Source: Acanthosepion lycidas (lineage: Eukaryota; Mollusca; Cephalopoda; Sepiida; Sepiidae). From it: a stretch of 64,000 nt of DNA. Positions 52,601 to 58,600 of the stretch are shown piece after piece. The notes under the pieces were generated by a model. It worked only from the letters and a program-made list of their open reading frames with translations, made no database searches and was not told the DNA's origin. The translations under genes and the position numbers were made by a program. Every line of letters starts with the position of its first letter. The stretch's first letter is position 1. The stretch covers positions 21,233,163 through 21,297,162 of the forward strand of contig OZ010582.1 in the NCBI GenBank assembly GCA_963932145.1, in the 5' to 3' direction.

Positions 52601-55600
52601 GACAACAGCAGAAATAGATTTACGTGGTTTATTTCAACAGGAATGTGAGGGTTAGGGACAGCTCCCTTGAGGTAAAGTTCATAAGCCGGCTTCGGATCTA
52701 GGTCGATCTCTCATAGTGGTGTCGCTCAGTCTGACCGTGACAGGTCTCTACACTGGGCACCTGTTGACTGCCTGTTGAACTTCTGTGTGACCCCTTTTAT
52801 AGCGTTTTTTATGGCTTAACAGGCTCGAAAAACGAAGCAAGTATAATTAGGAGGGAAGCATTTTTATTGGACGAAAAATAGAGCACTTTAAATATTATTT
52901 TATTTTCCGACCGGAACTCGAGTGTCGGGAACATTTGTAAACGAAGATAATGTTCATTTTGTGACAGGGCTTTGTCCCGTTCACATCCTGTTCTTGCTCT
53001 TGAGTATTTGCCTGTAAATCAGCCGAGATATGACTTATTTTATTTTATAACACAATCATTCCCCAAGAGTGGAATATTATAAATTTTTCTGTGAAGGAAC
53101 CCAAAATGTGCCCTTTCTACTTTCCAGTAGAAGATAGGTAGCTATTAAATGATCTGAATTATTAATTAATATTATATTTGTTATAGCTGCTAACATTCTT
53201 CAATGGCAATTTTCATATCTGCTTGTTTTCTGTGCCTTTAATATTTACAGTGATGCTACATATATAATTATGAAAATGAATAAAAGTTTTGTATTTAATA
53301 AATCCTGTCTATGATATCACTGTTTACATAAACATCTAATAGTATTCAAATTTAATTTAACACTCAGCCACAGGGCACATTAAAGGCAAGAGAAGCAAAG
53401 GATAAAAGCAAGTAACCTACTTAATGAGTTTCACTGAATAGAAGCGAGAACAAGGAACAAGGAACACAAAGAAAAAATGAGTAGTAAAGGAGCAAGAGTT
53501 ACTTAGAGCAACAAAAAATAGGAAGTGGTGGAAAATCAGGATCGCCCACGTTCTGAAAGGACATAGCATATGAAAGAAGGAGTTTCAAATTAAATAAAAA
53601 ATAAATCTGTAACAAAATATATGCAAGCTGGAAATTAGCAAATCCTTAAATTATAGGTACCTCCACAGAAATGAAATACCTAAGATTTAAAATGAATTTT
53701 TAAAAATGAAAAATCTTCCTTGAAGTTTTTATTTTAGTTTTAATTTCAATCTACTAGATTAAATTTAATATTTTCAATTAGCAAAATACTTTGCTGTATT
53801 TCAAAACTAAATTAAATTTACTGGAAGGAGTTTTCATTTTAAAATTGCCAAACATTGCTGATTTTAGCACCATTTTTAGTCATCTGTCATCACAATGTAA
53901 TTCTCTTTATTAAAAAATCATTCAAAAGTAAAATATACTTTTCTGAAGCTTTGAGGAATATTAGCTGATTTAAAGTTTAATTAATCTGATTTTAAGTAAA
54001 TTTTACTTAAAGTTTAAAATATTACAGAAATGCTTTTTTTGTACACTATGGTAGCTACTTAAAATGTTGAGAGCTTGACTGACAGACAGAAGTTTATCTA
54101 ATTTTTTTCTATAGTGGATAGATCTGTAAAAATTACTTGAGAAATATAACTTGAGCACATTTTTTATATAATTTTTAACTGTCCAGTAATCTTAAAAATT
54201 TATGAAAATATTCTCCATAATCTAATGTTTTATTGAATTTTAGGTATTTTGGCTTTTAATTTACTATAGTTATTGCTCTTATTTTCTGATAATATCATGT
54301 ATGGATGTTTATACACAAAAAAATTTTTTAATTTTTTTTTTAATTTTGTGGAGGTTGATGAATCATAGTAAGGTTTTCCATTTATGATTAGTAAATATGT
54401 TTTATACTTAAAAACAATATCAGCCAGCCACTGCAAATTAATACAGAATTTTAAAACTTTTTAAATTATTCTAATTAAAATTTTTAAAAATGAAAACAAT
54501 TTTTGCAAAAATTCATTATTCATTGAAAAAAAATTTTTCTTATACAACAATGTCCATAATATACTTTATTCATAAAAGCAATTAAAAGCTTTTAATATAA
54601 TGTCTTAGTTTTATTGCATTTTTTATTTTTCAGTAACTGGTGGTCCTGTTTTGCAAAAAAATATTAATGATTTAAATTCTCCAAAGAGTTCTGCATATAA
54701 CTAATATAAACATTAAGCATCACAATATTTAATTTCTTGAAATTTCCTAAAATTAAATAAGTGGTAGACACAAATATTAAAAAAAAAGGTTTATGCCAAG
54801 ATTTTCTAAAAAAGAAACATTTCTAAAATAATTTCATTCATTTGTGAATAAGTCCTGAAAGTTTCATTAAAATCCAACAATTATTGCATTTTTGCAAGAA
54901 TTTTCAAAAAAGTGTGTTTTTCACTACAAAAACAAATGCTAAAATTTCCTATATTAATCTTGGGAAACTTATATGTACTTTACAGAACTTGTATGTGAGC
55001 CTTAAAAAAGGTGCATGCAATGCATTTATAAATCACTTGTTAGCAACTGTCAGGGAGAGACACTGGATGAATAACTACAATTACTAAAACATCTCAGTAG
55101 AGATTGTAATAAACAGGGCTGTTAGTGCTGAAAAAGTGAAGAGACTATATTTTTATAAGTGGTCTAATACCATCTGTCATTAGCTGCTTGAGAATAAAAC
55201 ACTTGATCTTGCAATTGCCTTTGATCAAGTAAAAGTTCTGGAACTGGTTCTAAAGAGTTCAAAATTAGAGTGCATCACAGAAAATCTTTAGTGCAGCAGC
55301 AGCTTCTAGTGATGATACAGAAAAATCACTATATCGTGGCTTTTCTGATGCTTATAGGGGTTCTTGGTGAGCAAAGAAGACTAAGATATTTCCTCTCTTT
55401 TTCTGAGCACCCTATTAACTACAAACCAATATTTAGTTTTAAAGATTGGTTCTTGGGTCAGAAATGTTTCTTCTTGTTGGGAGATTACATTGCACACACA
55501 TCCAGGATTTAATACTACACCTATAGTATTGACTTCATTGTACCCTAAGACATTCTAGCTATTGTTTGATGCTAAGGGAATGTCATTCCCAGAATGTGAG

Positions 55601-58600
55601 ATTGTCTGTTTTATCAGCTGTTCCTGTTGATGTCATAATTGAACAGAAATTTATGAAGCAACATCATCTGTGGAAATTTCAGTGTTGAGAAATGTCTATT
55701 ATATTTTTTCTATTTCTCTCTGACTTTTTGCTAATTTTATCAATTCATGTTGTGCAACTGTCACTATTTAAAGGAAATATCACTCATCAGATAAACACTA
55801 ACTGCTAATTACACTAAGAACATGTATTAGAACACTCTTTTCAGACAAGTTAATGTCCACAAATCAAGACGATTGAAAAGGCATTCAAATGCTTGAAGGC
55901 TGAGATAGAAAAGCCAATGAGACATTATATTAATTAAACAATTCCTTTTATTATAGAGACAGAAGCATCTGATCACACTATCATTGCCAATTTAAATTAA
56001 GCTGGTAAATCAGTGGCTTACTTTTCAAGTTTATTAAATACTAATGAGCAAAATCACTTGATAATAGAAAAGAGGTATATGTTATAGTCAAAGTCCTACA
56101 CAAATATAGACAATACTTAACTCAATGCCACTTTACTCTTCTTACTGATCAGAAATCAGTGGTCATCATGTCTGATTTTAAGCCAACTATTAAAATAATG
56201 ACTATTAATGATAACATTCAGAAATGAAGAATTGGGCTTATTTGTATATCACAGTTTTGATATAAAGTACTACTATTGGATAATATTACTGTAGATGCTT
56301 TGTCTAGTGTATACTCTTCTGATGTTGGTTTTGATGTGGTACTTAAATTGCATAACTCTCTTTGTCATCTAGGTGTTACATGGATGTTATACTTTATGAG
56401 AACAAGGAATTTACCATTCTCTGTTGAGGATTTTAAAAAGTTTCAAGCTTGTACCTGATTTGTGCTGAGTGCAAACCATATTTTCATTGATTTGCTGTAT
56501 CATATTTGATCAATACAATAGCACCAATTGAGAAACTCAATGTTGATTTTAAAGTCCCTATGTCATCAACTTCATCTAACAATTAATTACTATAACAGAC
56601 AAGTTCTCTTGCTTTCCTTTTACCTGTTTAAATATAATGTCTCAAACTGATTCAGTGCACCATCAAATTATTTGATATCTTTGGCATGACTATATTCATA
56701 TATTCACAGGAGTACTTCATTCATATCATTGAATGTGAAGAACTTTTATATAACCATGGAATTTATAGCCAGACCACACTTTATAATTCCCAAAGTATGG
56801 TTTGAGGGAATTATATATTAGGCAGTAACTCTACACTCAAATTTCAATACTTGTCTATGATTCATTCATCAGTAGTGCCACATTCCATTTGCCTCAAGTT
56901 TTTTCTTCATTTGTGATAAAATGTTTTGCTATATAAGGGCTTAGATAGATTTTATTAGTCCAACACTCTTTTCTTTCTATAATTGTTTGAATCGTCAGAA
57001 GGATATAGAATACTAAGTTCAGCACAGAAGTGGGCCAACACCAAAGAAGTTTGTTGGTAGACTGTATATAGGTATACAAATATTAAAGAACAAATTAATA
57101 ATTATTTTTGCATGTGTGAATGGCAGACATTTTTGGAATGCTGGACAAAATAAAAGAAAGAAAACCCTGAAAGAAAGTACTAATAATTGTTTTCTTTTAG
57201 TTAGAGGCTTGTTTGTTCACAGATTGAATTCAAAGACGTATCCTCTTCTCATCTGTATTCTATCTTAGAAGACTTCTTTCAACCTTGTTTTGTTTTTTCT
57301 TATAATAACAATGTGTGAAAATTTGATCATCATCATATGCTTTCATGTATTGCAGTCTTTAGTGCCTACTTCAGTTCATACTTATTTTAACTATTCTGTA
57401 ATTTTGTCCATGTGAGTTGGTTATTTCATTGTATCTCAAATAGGATAATAGATAAAAACTCACATTGACACTATCTAGTATGTGTTAAATCCACAATTGT
57501 ATAAACATATACAATTTGTATATTTAATGTACCTATTAGGAATTGAAAGTTTTGTGTTTAGGTTGGTTGATTTTATAACATGTCAATCTTTATTGGATTA
57601 TTTACTATCAAATCTAATTGATGTACCTGTAAACAATACCTTACCTTAATATCAAATATTTATATGGAGTACCCAATGAGAATCAAACTCACTACTTAGT
57701 AATGGTCAATCAAAATAGTGAGAGTTAAATAATATCAATTCACGTCAGGTACACAAGTTAAGAGGATTTATAATATAATACATTGTGGTTACCAGATAAT
57801 AACTCTCCCAATTGCATTTTCCCCATTATGGGCACTATTATATCTGTAATATAATAAAACTTTATTTCATGGATCGAACGAAATAACTGAAAGGAATGAC
57901 AAACATGCTTTATTCTCAGAAAGGATACAAAATTATACATGAATATTTACATTTACAAGTGTGAAAAGAGAATGAAAAGATAGTCTTAAAGGGATGATTG
58001 GAGCTACTGGAGATTCTTCTATGTTCCTGGAGAAGCCATATTTAGGATTCCAGATTTGAGTGGGACAGATTTATCTGCTATGTTGCTAGAGAGGACATAT
58101 TCCACAAGGAAACAGTGAGCCATGGAGTTTTTTCCAAATTGACTGCAAGCCAGAGATAATTTCTATGTCTGGTGGAGATATATTTCCTTAGGAAAATAGC
58201 GCCATTGGCTTGTAAGCTGCTCCAGGTGGCAACTGGTTGCCCTGGGCAGAAGCCCAAGTGAGGCAATTGCTCGGTTTAATTCCTGGAAACTGACTGAAGG
58301 ACTCACCATTGTCGTCACTATGAAGTGCTGTCACTAAGCAGCTGTCACATGACCCATGTCACTTCATTTTGACCAAAAAGAGATAATAGCCTTTTGTGTC
58401 CCTACAATAGCTTTGCTAAGCCTTATCCCATGCCAAGACACTTTTAGGAATTCAATGCTTCACTATAACTATGGTAATTTTTAAAACATTGCGAAGAGGC
58501 TACTTTAAAATTCTTGGCCTATCCTACTTCCTACCATGATTAGAATAGCAAAAGATGTTTTCCAAAAAGAGTTGAAAAAGTGGAGTAGAGAACAGGACTT

